NCBI GenBank assembly: GCA_021372515.1
Contig: JAJFUG010000146.1
Coordinates: 1 to 45,951 of the forward strand
Length of the DNA stretch: 45,951 nt
Reading direction: 5' to 3'
Origin: a bacterium
GTDB lineage: Bacteria > Gemmatimonadota > Glassbacteria > GWA2-58-10
In this document: piece after piece, positions 16,737 to 27,282 of the stretch
How the letters are laid out: every line of letters starts with the position of its first letter
How positions within the stretch are numbered: the stretch's first letter is position 1
Program-made: the position numbers and the translations under genes
The notes under the pieces: model-generated
Seen by the model: only the letters and a program-made list of their open reading frames with translations
Told to the model about the DNA's origin: nothing
Database searches by the model: none

Positions 16737-17897
16737 ATGACCCCACGCGAGCGCTTTTTCAACCTGGTGGAAAACAGCGGCAGCCGCGACCTGCCGTTCT
16801 TCCCCGACCTGACCGACTGGTACATGGCCCGCCGTATCAACCCGGGCGAGGCGTTCCCATACGCCCCGGGCCAGTTCATCCCGGACGACAGCCCGCTGCA
16901 TGCGCGCAATCACGACATGCCCGAGGAACTGGCCGGGCTCACATTCCTCGACCTGTTCAAGAAATTCGGCTGGGGCTGCCCGATCCACTGCTACGAGTGG
17001 TTCGAGCCGCAGTACACCGCCCCGGTGCGCCGCGAGTGCGTGACCCAGGGCCACACCCGCACCACCCGCCTTATCGCCTCGCGCGGCGAGCTGGTCAAGG
17101 TGGAGCGCCTGTGCGATGACGGTTCCTGGGCCCCGGCCGAGCATTTCGTCAAAGCGGTCGCCGACCTGGAGATAATGCGCGAGGTGGTGGAGCACACCCG
17201 TTTCGTCGCGCGCTACGACCGGGCCCAGGCCGTGCTGGATGCCCTGGGCGGACAGGGAGTGATCGACCTGCCGGTGATGCGTTCGCCGTTCGGCAAGCTG
17301 GTCCACGAGTACATGGGCCTGGAGCGGGTGGCGTTCGCCCTGTTCGACCAGCCCGAGGCGCTCGAATCGTTCCTCGCGTTCCAGGAACAGAAGGACCTGG
17401 AGCAGGTGCGGCTGGCCGCGCACTGCCTTGGGCGGGTAGTGATCCTGAGCGACCACGCGGATGAGAACCTGCTCGCCCCGCCCTGGTTCGAGCAGTACTG
17501 CATGCCCTACTATGAGAAAGCCTGCAGAATTCTGCATGAATCTGGCAAGCTGGTCAGCACGCACTGGGACGGCAACCACAAGAGCCTGTTCCAGTTCCTG
17601 CCCCGGCTGCCGTTCGACATTCTGGACGGCTGCACGCCCAAACCGATGAACAACTATGAGGTCGAGGAGCTGGCCGAGGCGCTCCCCGCGCGGATGCGCG
17701 CCTGGGTCGGCGTGCCCTCCACGTTGTTCTGCACCGGCGAGCCGACCGCGGATATCCTGGCTTACGCCGACCGGATCCACCGTGTTTTTTCCGGCCGGGC
17801 CATAATCAACGTGGGCGATATCCTCCCGCCCAACGGCGATTTCAGCCAGGTGATCGCCCTGGGCGAGCAGGTGGCCCGCTTGAACGGCGAGGGCTGA
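16737..17897 (+). CDS. Uroporphyrinogen decarboxylase (UroD) superfamily protein
   Basis: 386 residues with a TIM-barrel UroD fold. The N-terminus TPRERFFNLV resembles the family start (TPRER), and DLPVMRSPFG, HWDGNHKSLFQFLPRLPFDILDG and the terminal INVGDILPPNGD follow the pattern of UroD-like methyltransferases rather than true HemE. Heme-pathway UroD conserves RQAGRYLPEY near the N-terminus; that motif is absent here. So it more likely acts in a corrinoid-dependent methyl transfer or an unknown cytoplasmic reaction. It lies 57 bases after hldD on the same strand, with no link in function that I can see. Confidence 0.7.
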   Translation: MTPRERFFNLVENSGSRDLPFFPDLTDWYMARRINPGEAFPYAPGQFIPDDSPLHARNHDMPEELAGLTFLDLFKKFGWGCPIHCYEWFEPQYTAPVRRECVTQGHTRTTRLIASRGELVKVERLCDDGSWAPAEHFVKAVADLEIMREVVEHTRFVARYDRAQAVLDALGGQGVIDLPVMRSPFGKLVHEYMGLERVAFALFDQPEALESFLAFQEQKDLEQVRLAAHCLGRVVILSDHADENLLAPPWFEQYCMPYYEKACRILHESGKLVSTHWDGNHKSLFQFLPRLPFDILDGCTPKPMNNYEVEELAEALPARMRAWVGVPSTLFCTGEPTADILAYADRIHRVFSGRAIINVGDILPPNGDFSQVIALGEQVARLNGEG

Positions 17898-18040
17898 AAC
17901 GTTATAGTTAAGGACGGCCCCCGCTTTTTCCACACCGCTGCAGGGCAGCGACGCGGAAAGGGCATACGCCGTGGAGGATTTCAGACAAGCGGGCGACCCC
18001 GCAGTCGCCGGCGAAACTATTCAGCTTCGGAGGCTTTTTG

Positions 18041-18814
18041 ATGGGCAAGAAGAACCATGAGGAAGAACACGAGCACGAGCACTATGAGGATGAGTGTGAT
18101 TGCGATTGCGGCTGTGACGAGGAGGATGACGGCCAGTACTACGCCATGCCGCTGATCGGGGACAAGGCCCCCGCGTTCGAGGCCGAGACCACCATGGGCC
18201 CGGTCAAGTTCCCCCAGGACTACGAGGGCAAGTGGGTGATTTTCTTCTCGCACCCGGCCGATTTCACCCCGGTCTGCACCACCGAGTTCATGACTTTCGC
18301 CTCGATGCAGAAGCAGTTCAAGAAGATGAACGCCGAGCTGCTGGGCCTGTCCATCGACAGCACTTACAGCCACATCGCCTGGCTCAGGACGATCAAGGAG
18401 AAGATCGAGTACCGCGGGATGAAGGACGTGGAGGTCAAGTTCCCGGTGATCAGCGACCTGTCGATGGAAGTCTCGATGCGCTACGGGATGCTCCAGCCCC
18501 AGGCCAGCACCACCCAGGCTGTGCGCGCCGTGTTCATCATCGATCCCAAGGGAATCGTGCGCGCGGTGCTCTACTACCCGCTGTCCAACGGCCGCAACGT
18601 GCCCGAGATCAAGCGCCTGCTGGCCGGTCTCCAGACCACGGACAAGCACGGGGTGGCCACTCCGGCCGACTGGATGCCGGGCGAGGACGTGATCATCCCG
18701 CCTCCGGGCTCCTGCGGCGCGGCCAAGGACCGGGTGGATACGGCGGACAAGTCGGGCTACAAGTGCCACGACTGGTTCCTCTGCACCAAGCCCGATCCCG
18801 AGCGCAACGCCTGA
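18041..18814 (+). CDS. Peroxiredoxin (Prx6/AhpC-TSA type) with His/Cys/acidic N-terminal tail
   Basis: 257 residues, reducing peroxides with thiols. The start ATG at 18041 follows GGAGG. After an unusual tail (residues about 6-30: four His, four Cys alternating with Asp and Glu, CDCDCGC) comes the thioredoxin-like core. The peroxidatic Cys79 is in PADFTPVCTTE. Cys242 and Cys248 in KCHDWFLC have the six-residue spacing of the archaeal thioredoxin peroxidase of Aeropyrum, where they form the resolving disulfides; Cys225 is extra. The tail looks suited to binding metal such as Ni, Zn or Cu. It is followed by a GGGCACGG palindrome and T-run that would end the transcript. Confidence 0.9.
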   Translation: MGKKNHEEEHEHEHYEDECDCDCGCDEEDDGQYYAMPLIGDKAPAFEAETTMGPVKFPQDYEGKWVIFFSHPADFTPVCTTEFMTFASMQKQFKKMNAELLGLSIDSTYSHIAWLRTIKEKIEYRGMKDVEVKFPVISDLSMEVSMRYGMLQPQASTTQAVRAVFIIDPKGIVRAVLYYPLSNGRNVPEIKRLLAGLQTTDKHGVATPADWMPGEDVIIPPPGSCGAAKDRVDTADKSGYKCHDWFLCTKPDPERNA

Positions 18815-18854
18815 GCGGGTTCAAAGTAACGATTTGATATGGTTGAACTGTTAG

Positions 18855-18879
18855 GGGCACGGCATGCCGTGCCCTTTTT
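18855..18879 (+). terminator. Palindromic terminator after the peroxiredoxin gene
   Basis: A perfect 20-base palindrome at 18855-18874 (GGGCACGGCATGCCGTGCCC) followed by five T at 18875-18879, 40 bases after the stop codon. It belongs to the dispersed short palindrome family. Confidence 0.7.
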
Positions 18880-18904
18880 ATTAGCATTAAATCCCCCTCG
18901 CTCC

Positions 18905-19305
18905 CAGCAATGTCCGGTCAGTAACATGCAATGAGAAGACGAAAGACTCTGTTCTGCTTTGGTTTCGGCCAAAGCAGCAAAGCCAGCGGGGGCCGCAAAC
19001 TCGTCCGCACCACGACTCTTCTTCTGGCGGTGGTGTGCCCGGCGCTTTGATTCCGCTGCCACGTTGCAGCGGCGGCGCTGCCGCGAATCGCCGCCACACC
19101 GCTGAGCATTTACCGCCTGTGCCGTTTCACGGGCGGAACTCCACGCTGCCCTGGCGGGAGGCTCAGACAGGTGCGGCCCCCAAAGGCAACAGCGGCGGCC
19201 TGTCAGCCGCACGAGGCTTGGCTTTAACCCAGGATCGAGTCATTCCGATACGAACACTGTGTTCGTCCATAACATTCTATGCAAAAACCTAATCGGACAT
19301 TGCTG
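18905..19305 (+). mobile_element. MITE-like repeat element, copy A
   Basis: A 401-base element bounded by CAGCAATGTCCGG at the left and CCGACATTGCTG-type sequence at the right (TAATCGGACATTGCTG), imperfect terminal inverted repeats of about 16-18 bases. Inside are an inverted repeat CTGCTTTGG/CCAAAGCAG near the left end, a GC-rich CGGCGGCG...CGCCGCC palindrome in the middle, and CGAACACTGTGTTCG near the right end. It carries no transposase and no supported gene. Copy C (45303-45702) is nearly the same length and holds the same interior in reverse orientation; a truncated copy B lies at about 41095-41412. The flanking TTTTTATT..AATCCCCCTCG of A and C match in the same direction. Confidence 0.65.
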
Positions 19306-19493
19306 CCTGTATCCTTATGGATACGGTGTGCCAGGACCCGCATCGAGCACCCAGTCCATCCTGATGCCTGTACAGATAAATATCGGTCCATTCTCTCCCT
19401 TGTCCTCGCCGCGACGCGCGCTTATCTTTCCCTCCGCACCCGCCTTGCCGACTCGATTCCTGCCAATCTCACTCATCGCCCGGAGGCCGTCCC

Positions 19494-22061
19494 ATGCGCC
19501 GGATTATCCTCCTGTCCTGCGTTCTCGTCACCCTGCTCAGCCTTGCCTGCCAGAGTGCCGGCCGCGCCGTTGCGGTCTATGTCCCGGCCAAAGCCTCTTT
19601 CGCCGAGCACTTGGCCGCAAGTGAGGTCCGGCGCTATTTCTACCACCTCACCGGCGAGCTTCTGCCGCTCAAGACCGGGCCGGTGACTGCAGTGCGCGGC
19701 CGCTGCGTAATCGCGGTGGGCGACTGCGACCGGGCGGAGATGGCTGCCATTCTGGACGGCTCGCCGCTCGAGGCCGCGGTCGACAGCCTGGGCGCGGAAA
19801 GCTACCTGCTGGGAAGCGTGAGCGCAGGGGGCGGACGGGTGCTCGTGGTGGCGGGCGGCGACAGCCTGGGCACACTCTACGGCGCCTACCGTCTGGCCTG
19901 GCGCCTGGGCGCGCGTTTCTACCTGCACGGGGATGTCCTCCCGGATGACAAAATCCCGCCCGTGCCGCCGGATATCCGCGAGACCGGCCGTCCGCTCTTC
20001 GCCCTGCGCGGCATCCAGCCCTTTCATGATTTCCCGGAAGGCCCGGACTGGTGGGACGAGGACGGCTACAAGGCCGTGCTGGCCCAGTTGCCCAAACTGG
20101 GAATGAACTTCTTCGGCCTGCACACTTACCCCCAGGGCGGTGTCGGCCCTGAGCCGACCGTCTGGATCGGGCCCCGGGAAAGCCTTGACCGGATCAACAA
20201 TATCCGGGCGGCTTACCCGGCGCGGCATTTCACCACAGTCAACGGCACCTGGGGCTACCGCCCTGACGAAACCAGAAGCTACGGTTTCGGAGCGGATCAG
20301 TTCTTCAGTGAGAATATCTACGGTGCAGATTACATGCGCTGCATGGCCCCCTGGCCGCCGGACTCGGCCGCCTGCGTGTCTTTGTTCCATTATATAGGTG
20401 GCTTGCTTAACGGGGCTTTTGTTTATGCTCGTTGGATGGGAATACGCACCTGTATCGGCACCGAGACCCCGCTCACCGTACCGGAGGCTGTGCGGGCACG
20501 GCTATCGCCCCGAGACAGATCTGAATCGCCGGACGAAATAGCACGCAAAATATACGCTGGAATGTTCAGTTATATCTCCTCCACCCACCCGCTGGACTAT
20601 TACTGGTTCTGGACCCCGGAGAACTGGACCTGGGACGGGGCCAGCCGTGAGCAGGTGGAGGCCACCCTGGCCGACCTGAAAGCGGCCATCGCGGCGGCGG
20701 ATGAGGTCCAGGCTCCTTTCAAACTGGCCACCTGCGGCTGGGTGCTGGGCCCGCAGTGGGACCGCGCCCTGTTCGACCGCGAGCTGCCCGCGGGCATGGC
20801 CCTGTCCTGCATCAACCGGGCGGTGGGGCATGACCCCGTGGAGCCTGGGTTCGCCCGGATCGAGGGCCGCGGCAAGTGGGCCATCCCCTGGCTGGAGGAC
20901 GACCCGGCGCTGATTGTCCCGCAGCTCTGGGCCGGACGGATGCGGCGGGATGCGGCGGATGCCCTGGCCTACGGCTGCGACGGTCTGATGGGCATACACT
21001 GGCGCACCCGCGAGCTGGGGCCGAACGTGGCCGCCCTGGCCCGCGCCGCCTGGGACCAGAGCGGCTGGAACCCCGAGGCCGCTGAGCGCCTGATCCAGCC
21101 GGACAGCTCCTCCGACCGCCCGCGTAACCTCCCCTGCCTCGATTTCTACCAGGACTGGGCGCGCGCCGAGTTCGGCCCGGCCGCGGCCGAGCCTGCCGCA
21201 CGGCTGTTCGCTGCCATCGACGGCGCCCTGCCGCGGCCAGCGAATTGGGATCAGGGCCCCGGCGGGCTGGTCCCGGACAGCCTGGACTGGGAAACCCAGG
21301 TCGCCCCGCGTTACGGCTTCGTCGACTCCCTGGCCGCGCTCGATCCACTGGTCACCGGACCCGGCGCGCGCGAGCGTTTCTCGTTCTGGCTCCACAGCCT
21401 GGGCTACCTGCGCGAGGTGGCGCATTTCGACTGCACGCTCTGGAGGTTCCGTCAGGCCATGGACAAAATGCGCCAGTGCAAGGACCCGGACACGAAGACC
21501 GTGCTGGCCCGCGAGGAGGCCCTGCCCCTGCGGGTCGAGCTGGCCGAGCGCCTGGCCGGTGTGTTCGCGCAACTTCTGCCCACAGTGACCACAACAGGAG
21601 CCATGGGCACAGTGACCAACTGGCAGCAGCACGTGATCCCGCTCTACCTGGGCGACCCGGACCGCGAGCTGACCGCCCTCCTGGGCCCGCTGCCGTGCAG
21701 CCTGGAGCAGCCGCGCGAGTATCCCGGCGCGCCGCGCCTGTTCTCGCCGGTGGAGCGCACCAGCCTGGCCCCGGACGAAACGTTGAATCTTCAGGCCATT
21801 GTTGTGGGAGCGCCCGCGGTAAGCGTCAGCCTGCACTGGCGTCCGTTGGGACAAGGCGAGTACACCGTATGTCTGATGGAGTATACATATCACGGTGGAG
21901 TTTGGCGTTTCAGCCTCGATACTCCGGGGCAGGACATTGAATACTACTTTCAAGCCGAAATAAAAGGACAGCCACAACCGCTCACCTGGCCGGCCGGCGC
22001 GCCCGGGCAGACCCGCTCCGTGGTCTGTCTGCCTCCCTGGACAAACGGAATGCCGTGGTAA
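19494..22061 (+). CDS. Large secreted glycan-active protein (alpha-glucuronidase/GH20-like N-domain)
   Basis: 855 residues with a signal ending LLSLACQS, which fits a lipoprotein lipobox (Cys19). Residues about 25-155 resemble the non-catalytic domain found ahead of GH20, GH67 and related enzymes: FAEHLAASEVRRYFYHLTGE and GTLYGAYRLAWRLGARFYLHGD. The middle looks like a TIM barrel (residues about 170-480, with LDYYWFWTPENWTWDG). A helical part follows, then a C-terminal beta-sandwich (VVGAPAVSVSLHWRPLGQGEY). I cannot name the catalytic residues. It probably removes a uronic or amino sugar from a polysaccharide at the cell surface. GGAGG precedes the start ATG. It lies downstream of repeat copy A and appears monocistronic. 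The DUF4838 family is a fair comparison. Confidence 0.65.
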   Translation: MRRIILLSCVLVTLLSLACQSAGRAVAVYVPAKASFAEHLAASEVRRYFYHLTGELLPLKTGPVTAVRGRCVIAVGDCDRAEMAAILDGSPLEAAVDSLGAESYLLGSVSAGGGRVLVVAGGDSLGTLYGAYRLAWRLGARFYLHGDVLPDDKIPPVPPDIRETGRPLFALRGIQPFHDFPEGPDWWDEDGYKAVLAQLPKLGMNFFGLHTYPQGGVGPEPTVWIGPRESLDRINNIRAAYPARHFTTVNGTWGYRPDETRSYGFGADQFFSENIYGADYMRCMAPWPPDSAACVSLFHYIGGLLNGAFVYARWMGIRTCIGTETPLTVPEAVRARLSPRDRSESPDEIARKIYAGMFSYISSTHPLDYYWFWTPENWTWDGASREQVEATLADLKAAIAAADEVQAPFKLATCGWVLGPQWDRALFDRELPAGMALSCINRAVGHDPVEPGFARIEGRGKWAIPWLEDDPALIVPQLWAGRMRRDAADALAYGCDGLMGIHWRTRELGPNVAALARAAWDQSGWNPEAAERLIQPDSSSDRPRNLPCLDFYQDWARAEFGPAAAEPAARLFAAIDGALPRPANWDQGPGGLVPDSLDWETQVAPRYGFVDSLAALDPLVTGPGARERFSFWLHSLGYLREVAHFDCTLWRFRQAMDKMRQCKDPDTKTVLAREEALPLRVELAERLAGVFAQLLPTVTTTGAMGTVTNWQQHVIPLYLGDPDRELTALLGPLPCSLEQPREYPGAPRLFSPVERTSLAPDETLNLQAIVVGAPAVSVSLHWRPLGQGEYTVCLMEYTYHGGVWRFSLDTPGQDIEYYFQAEIKGQPQPLTWPAGAPGQTRSVVCLPPWTNGMPW

Positions 22062-22479
22062 AGGAAACAGATAGGAATATTCAGGAGACATAGTGTCAAT
22101 GGCTGAGTCGCTTGTGAAAAATCCAGACAGAGGCGGGAGTAGGCTCTACGTGGCGGCGCCGTTCCGGGTCCGAGGCTATCTGCGCTTCTTGGCGGTGGTC
22201 TTTGTCCGGGCCCTCAGCAGCCGGAACAAGTGTAATTCCATGAAGGAACAGAGAAAACCCGCTTACCGGACGCGCGCCCCCCGGGCAGCCGGGAAGCTTG
22301 ACCCCGCTGGTCCGCGAACTCGGCTTTGACGGTTGACAGGGGTGGGCGCGGGCTTATATTTATGAGCCAGGCCGCCCCGCAGCCGCCCCACAGACAAGGC
22401 AAGCGCAGTTGCGAGCCGGTGGTAATTTCCTGCGGAACTGACCCTGAACAATAAAACCACACTTTTTCTGGAGGTTCCT
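22062..22479. other. Intergenic region before the bacterioferritin gene
   Basis: A 418-base gap. The first ~270 bases hold nothing I can support; an open frame from 22093 to 22329 has no family pattern. The last 150 bases contain a strong candidate promoter (22333-22360, listed separately) and the leader of the bacterioferritin gene. Confidence 0.4.
22333..22360 (+). promoter_or_regulatory. Sigma-70-type promoter for bacterioferritin gene
   Basis: TTGACA at 22333-22338, a 16-base spacer and TATATT at 22355-22360. The -35 box is a perfect consensus match. The start codon is about 120 bases downstream, leaving a fairly long leader. Confidence 0.7.
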
Positions 22480-22998
22480 ATGCACGAGAAGAGCATCGAG
22501 CTGTTGAACAAGGCGATCCAGGATGAGATGAGCGCCGTGCACCAGTACATGTATTTCCATTTCCGCTGCGATGACATGGGCCTCGACCCGCTGTCGCTGC
22601 TGTTCAAGCAGACCGCAATCGAGGAGATGCTGCACGTGGAGCGTCTGGCCGAGCGTGTCCTGTTCCTCAAGGGCGAGGTGGAGATGTTCGCCTCCGGCGC
22701 GGTGCAGAAAATCCACGACGTGAGGGAGATGCTCAAGCAGGCCTCCGCCATGGAGCAGGGCAGCGTGCGCGACTACAACCTCTGGGCCAACGAGTGCTCG
22801 GCCCATGCCGACTCGGTCTCCAAGAAGCTGTTCGAGGACCTGGTTCTGGACGAGGAGCGGCATTACGACCAGTTCGACACCGAGTTGGACAACCTGGCCC
22901 GCTACGGCGACAACTACCTGGCCCTGCAGTCGATCGAGCGCAGCAAGACAATCTCGCAGCGTCCGGCTGGCGGCGGAGCAGCCGGCGGCCAGGCCTGA
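22480..22998 (+). CDS. bfr: Bacterioferritin (heme-binding ferritin)
   Basis: 172 residues; a four-helix ferritin with a diiron ferroxidase site that oxidises and stores iron and consumes peroxide or oxygen. Predicted ligands are Glu16, Glu49, His52, Glu92, Glu125 and His128. The EMLH pattern keeps the heme-ligating Met50 of true bacterioferritins. It has a Gly/Ala-rich C-terminal tail (GGGAAGGQA). The start ATG follows TGGAGG, and a consensus promoter lies 120 bases upstream. No bacterioferritin-associated ferredoxin gene is adjacent. The gdhA gene follows on the same strand after 173 bases, with no clear terminator between them. Confidence 0.92.
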   Translation: MHEKSIELLNKAIQDEMSAVHQYMYFHFRCDDMGLDPLSLLFKQTAIEEMLHVERLAERVLFLKGEVEMFASGAVQKIHDVREMLKQASAMEQGSVRDYNLWANECSAHADSVSKKLFEDLVLDEERHYDQFDTELDNLARYGDNYLALQSIERSKTISQRPAGGGAAGGQA

Positions 22999-23072
22999 CA
23001 GCGCGGCCAAACGGGACCGGCATCCTGCTTTTGCGCCGAACGGGGCGAGCGTTTGGTTGTTTCAGACCCTGA

Positions 23073-24515
<1,443 letters not shown>

Positions 24516-24545
24516 CCGTTACGACGATTCAGTTTCGGAAACAGC

Positions 24546-24581
24546 AAGGGCCGTCCGGCAACCCGGGCGGCCTTCGTTTTT
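24546..24581 (+). terminator. Rho-independent terminator of gdhA
   Basis: An inverted repeat of about 12 bp (AAGGGCCGTCCGG with CCGGGCGGCCTT) with a three-base loop and a T-run at 24577-24581, beginning 30 bases after the gdhA stop. It also separates gdhA from the convergent minus-strand gene. Confidence 0.8.
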
Positions 24582-24605
24582 GTACGGCATCAGGCAGGAT
24601 GCGGC

Positions 24606-27188
24606 TCAGTCCCGTTCCCGCCAGCAGAGCACCCGCTGGCCGATGATGTCCGAGGCCAGGGTCAGGCCGGTCGCCTCGACCTCGCAGACCCGCAGGACCC
24701 CGCTGTAGGCCCCGGCTCCGGGCAGGCACTCCTCCAGGCGGTTGGGAAGGCGGAGCGGCCAGCCGCTGTCCAGGCTGCAGCCGGCCTGGCCGGGAAAGAG
24801 CGCCACGTAGAAAACACCGCTTTCCACCAGGTCCTGGAAAAAATGCGTGCCGAACGACAGCTCCGGCACAGCCGGTCCGCATTCGAACGCGACCTCGGCC
24901 AGGGCGCTGAACGACCCGATCTCGGAAAAGGAGACCGGCACGCCCAGGCTGGGGGTGGTGGTGCCCCAGCGGCCCGGCCCGGCCAGGATCGCCGGGCAGT
25001 TTTCCGGGTGGGCGAAATTGCGCCCCAGGGCACCCACCAGCCGGGCCAGCTCGTACTTACCGGACAGGCTCAGCCCCGAGTATCCCGCCGGGTCGACCCA
25101 GACCAGCAGCCGGGGCCGCAGCAGGAGATTGCCGCCCATGAAATTCCCCTCCGAGCGGAAAAACACGCGCCCCTCGTCCGGTTTTTCCGGGAACTGGACA
25201 GCCAGGCCAATCCCGCGGGTCTGAAGGGGACGGCACTGCAGAAGGTTGATCCTGCGCTCGCCGCCCGGCCCGAAATTCACCGTGAACTCGATGTCCACCG
25301 GATAGCTGTAGGCCCGCTCCAGGCACCCGAGCATCCGCCGCATCGTGAGGCAGAAATCCGTGCTTTCCAGCAGGGGATCGAAAGTGAGCACCCAGGAGCG
25401 TGCGGGCCTCTGCCCGCGCTGGCGGGTGTTTTCGCCGCCCGAGGTGTCGGCTGTGCAGAAAAGGCCGGCAGGCAGGCCGGAGTCAGCCCCGAGGAGCGCG
25501 CTGACCGGCAGGGTGGCCAGCGCGTTGCGGCGCAGGTTCAGCAGGTCGACATCCCGCTGCGAGTAGCGCCGCAGGTCCGTCCCGTCTTTCAGCGGCCGCA
25601 GCATCGGGTCATCCAGCGCGGCGATGCGCGGGTAATCGCCCTCCACCCGGTCGACCGCCCGCGTACCCAGTCCCATCACCAGCCGCAGCATGCCGGCCTG
25701 CGGGTCGAGCCCCTTGTTCCAGACAAAAGTGTTGAACGAAACCCCCACGCCGGCCAGGTCGGGATAGTAATAATCCCCCCGGTACCGTCCGCTGACCCGC
25801 TGCACCAGCAGGGCCATCTGCTCCTCGGCCCGGTCCAGGCCCCGCCGCTTGCGGTAGGCCAGGGCCTCCTCGCTCATCGTGCTGGCGAACACCTCGCGCA
25901 CCGCGGTCTCGAACGCCTCCAGGCGCTGGTCCGGGTCCCCCTGGTTGACCAGGAAAAAGCTCTTGTACTTACCGGCGAAAGCGTTGCCGAAAGCATCCTC
26001 CAGCAGGCTGGAGCTGCGCACGATGATCGGGTACTGGCCGAAATAATCGAGCATCCGGCTGAACTCCCCGCGCACCTCGGCGGGGAATTCGCCCAGCCGC
26101 ATGCCCTCGCGCAGCTCGCGCGCGGCCTCATAGTAGCCCTCCGGGCTTTTCTGCCGCATCAGCGTGCGCCAGAGGCCGTTGTGCACCAGGAAAGAATAGA
26201 AAACATCCGATCCGACAAAGAACGAATCGTGCGGTTCGAGCTGCTCCTGCCAGTCGGTCTCCGGGTCGGCGCGCAGGATGCTCCTGGCCAGCAGCATCCC
26301 CAGTGCCTTGCCGCCGATGAACCCGGTGCCCACCATCCGGCTTTTTATCTCGAGAAGGTCATCCAGGCCCAACCAGCGCCGGGCGAGCCCGAGCATGCGC
26401 TCCTCGCGCGCCACCAGCACGCGGCAGAGCTGGTCCACCATGGCCGCCTGCTCTTCCCTGCGGCCCGCGCGCGCGATGTCCCCGGCCCTGAGGAACAGGC
26501 GGTCCCAGTAGTCCAGACGGCGGCTGTCGCGGGAGGCGCCGCGGCTGAACATCCCGGCCAGAAGGCGGGTGGCGCGGTGGCTGTCGGCCACCGGCTCGAA
26601 ACTCTCCCCCTGCCTCACGTGCGGCAGGAACATGGTCGGCGAATAGCGCCCGTCCACTTTCAGCGGGTGCACGTGAAGGCGCCCCTCGAATGAATGCACC
26701 TCCAGCATGAGCTGTGTTGTCTCGCGGATGCGGTCGATGGTCTTGAAGGAGTGGCTCTCGCGCAGCAGTCCGAAATAGGCCACCGTGTCGAGCTCGAACA
26801 GATACGGGCAGGTGACCCGGAAGAAATTCCCGACCATCAGGTCGGTAGCCCAGGCCGAAAGCAGGTTGGACAGGCAGTCGAAGACATAGAAGGCACCCTC
26901 GCCCTCCGCTCCGACTATCTCGTGTATGCGGCCGGTGAAAGACTCGAACCCGCGGTTGGCATCCAGCTCGTAGGTCCGGGCGGCGCATTCCACCAGCGGG
27001 GCATGCCGGGCGAAACGCATGTAGACAAGACGCCTGCCCTGCCGGGCAGCCAGCCGTGCGAACGGCCGCACAAAGCCCTGGTAGTGTTCCAGGTCGTCGA
27101 CACTCCAGACCACGTTGTCGCCCGGCCGAAGCCAGTCCAGCACGCGGTCCAGTCCGTCCAGCCCGGTCGAAAGCCTTTGTTTTTCCAT
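24606..27188 (-). CDS. PEP/pyruvate-binding (PPDK_N ATP-grasp) protein with KaiC-like N-terminal domain
   Basis: 860 residues from the ATG at 27188 (MEKQRLSTGLDGL); an earlier TTG at 27266 is unlikely. Residues 1-200 resemble KaiC/RadA-like proteins (LSTGLDGLDRVLDWLRPGD) but the usual P-loop GKT is missing. The PPDK N-terminal ATP-grasp domain starts near residue 290 (GFIGGKALGMLLAR) and has VRSSSLLEDAFGNAFAGKY near 390. A C-terminal domain with PGRWGTTTPSLGVPVSFSEI lies near residue 735. No phosphohistidine or PEP-utilising domain is present, so it is not a complete PEP synthase or pyruvate phosphate dikinase. A regulatory or phosphotransfer role is possible. The neighbouring genes on either side are on the opposite strand. 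Confidence 0.8.
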   Translation of the reverse strand: MEKQRLSTGLDGLDRVLDWLRPGDNVVWSVDDLEHYQGFVRPFARLAARQGRRLVYMRFARHAPLVECAARTYELDANRGFESFTGRIHEIVGAEGEGAFYVFDCLSNLLSAWATDLMVGNFFRVTCPYLFELDTVAYFGLLRESHSFKTIDRIRETTQLMLEVHSFEGRLHVHPLKVDGRYSPTMFLPHVRQGESFEPVADSHRATRLLAGMFSRGASRDSRRLDYWDRLFLRAGDIARAGRREEQAAMVDQLCRVLVAREERMLGLARRWLGLDDLLEIKSRMVGTGFIGGKALGMLLARSILRADPETDWQEQLEPHDSFFVGSDVFYSFLVHNGLWRTLMRQKSPEGYYEAARELREGMRLGEFPAEVRGEFSRMLDYFGQYPIIVRSSSLLEDAFGNAFAGKYKSFFLVNQGDPDQRLEAFETAVREVFASTMSEEALAYRKRRGLDRAEEQMALLVQRVSGRYRGDYYYPDLAGVGVSFNTFVWNKGLDPQAGMLRLVMGLGTRAVDRVEGDYPRIAALDDPMLRPLKDGTDLRRYSQRDVDLLNLRRNALATLPVSALLGADSGLPAGLFCTADTSGGENTRQRGQRPARSWVLTFDPLLESTDFCLTMRRMLGCLERAYSYPVDIEFTVNFGPGGERRINLLQCRPLQTRGIGLAVQFPEKPDEGRVFFRSEGNFMGGNLLLRPRLLVWVDPAGYSGLSLSGKYELARLVGALGRNFAHPENCPAILAGPGRWGTTTPSLGVPVSFSEIGSFSALAEVAFECGPAVPELSFGTHFFQDLVESGVFYVALFPGQAGCSLDSGWPLRLPNRLEECLPGAGAYSGVLRVCEVEATGLTLASDIIGQRVLCWRERD

Positions 27189-27282
27189 TTGCGGCCCGTG
27201 TCGGAGTTGAAGGATTGCCGTATGCTGAAATTTATTCCACCGCCAGTCACAGTCAATTCTAATCAAGCGGCACGGCTCTCTA

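Noticed and set aside
18757-19212. Minus-strand frames across repeat copy A, and similar frames in copies B and C
   Set aside because: They are read through the repeat; their peptides recur only because the repeat recurs, and none has a start site or known fold.
22093-22329. A 78-codon plus-strand frame in the gap before bacterioferritin
   Set aside because: There is no family pattern and its 3' end runs up to the bacterioferritin promoter; Arg-rich composition is typical of chance frames.
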